Source: Bacteroidaceae bacterium (GTDB taxonomy: Bacteria; Bacteroidota; Bacteroidia; Bacteroidales; Bacteroidaceae). Taken from it: a stretch of 34,820 nucleotides of DNA. Where the stretch lies: the NCBI GenBank assembly GCA_017557005.1, contig JAFZFZ010000075.1:1-34820 (forward strand). Direction: 5' to 3'. Positions 34,647-34,820 of this stretch are shown piece after piece; position 1 is the first letter of the stretch; every line of letters begins with the position of its first letter. The notes below the pieces were generated by a model. The model searched no databases and had not been told where the DNA came from. It worked only from the letters and a program-made list of their open reading frames with translations. Both the position numbers and the translations under genes were made by a program.

Positions 34647-34820
34647 AACCTTGCGGCCATTGAAGATGTAGATGCCTGCCGAGGGGTTCTCTACGGGGCG
34701 ACCCAAGAGGTCGTAGTAGATGCCAGTGGTAGTGGGCGCTACACTGTTGACGCCGGTGGTATCGAACTTGCCAATGGGGATGAGGTTCCACATGGCAGGT
34801 GAAGTAGTGAACTGTACGTA
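34635..34820 (-). CDS. C-terminal end of a secreted or surface protein (partial)
   Basis: The last 61 codons of a minus-strand gene that continues off the right edge. The sequence runs from YVQFTTSPAMWNLIPIG to a tail GIYYDLLGRPVENP followed by SAGIYIFNGRKVVIK and TGA at 34635-34637. This Y-D-L-x-GRPV ... G-I-Y-I-x-NG-[RK]-K-V-V-x-K tail is the Prevotella/Bacteroidales form of the C-terminal sorting domain found in type IX secretion cargo and other exported enzymes. The catalytic or structural part is outside the window, so its function cannot be told. The frame is not part of the usual ORF calls because it has no start codon here. Confidence 0.85.
   Translation of the reverse strand, partial: YVQFTTSPAMWNLIPIGKFDTTGVNSVAPTTTGIYYDLLGRPVENPSAGIYIFNGRKVVIK

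Noticed and set aside
34415..34802. Two plus-strand frames downstream of tsaE
   Set aside because: They translate the hairpin, the 73-bp repeat and the antisense of the surface-protein tail; the minus frame has the recognisable sorting tail.

Overview
The window reads as a chromosome segment from the Bacteroidota, most likely Bacteroidales and close to Prevotella (Prevotellaceae). The grounds are: promoters of the TTTG-N19-TAnnTTTG type in front of many genes with no Shine-Dalgarno pattern; a PorX regulator of the type IX secretion system; a BT_3928-type DoxX protein and a SPOR protein beside tpiA; secreted glycosidases whose tails end in short Lys/Val motifs typical of Prevotella surface proteins; and the 5' end of a 16S rRNA gene.

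Layout. (1) 1-790: the 16S rRNA 5' end, its leader and promoter on the minus strand, then a 22-bp periodic AGTACT array. (2) 792-3344, plus: yraN and dnaG. (3) 3397-11598, minus: a housekeeping block of folE, SPOR protein, tpiA, DoxX protein, DUF1599 protein, M23/LysM peptidase, recG, metF and a 65-aa small protein. (4) 11887-17160, minus: one 1757-aa secreted protein with a DNase I-like phosphodiesterase domain, a LamG-like domain and a GH43 domain; a 55-aa small protein related to the 65-aa one diverges from it. (5) 17647-26439, plus: AI-2E-type permease, tRNA-Lys, tdh, a GH127/146-type beta-L-arabinofuranosidase, argH, gadB and a 50-aa ORF. (6) 26588-31780, plus: a leucine operon leuA-(broken DUF559 gene)-leuC-leuD-leuB from a textbook Bacteroidota promoter. 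(7) 32129-34411, plus: porX and tsaE. (8) 34635-34820, minus: the last 61 codons of a surface protein, followed by a 73-bp tandem duplication.

How the genes work together. leuABCD are the complete leucine-specific branch from 2-oxoisovalerate to 2-oxoisocaproate. folE and metF supply and use folate one-carbon units. The GH43/EEP protein and the arabinofuranosidase are secreted or periplasmic enzymes that probably attack arabinose-containing plant glycans, and porX belongs to the regulation of the secretion system such proteins use.

The least ordinary signals are two. First, a pair of short proteins at 11401-11598 and 17312-17479 share an N-terminal MKxxY[IV]xP pattern and a C-terminal RRGxWGDLW motif; the second is below the usual ORF length cut-off. 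Second, a GC-rich palindromic element has entered coding sequence: two inverted 51-bp copies form the end of leuA and the start of leuC, bracketing a DUF559 endonuclease-like gene with one nonsense codon, and a related sequence is inserted in frame in porX.
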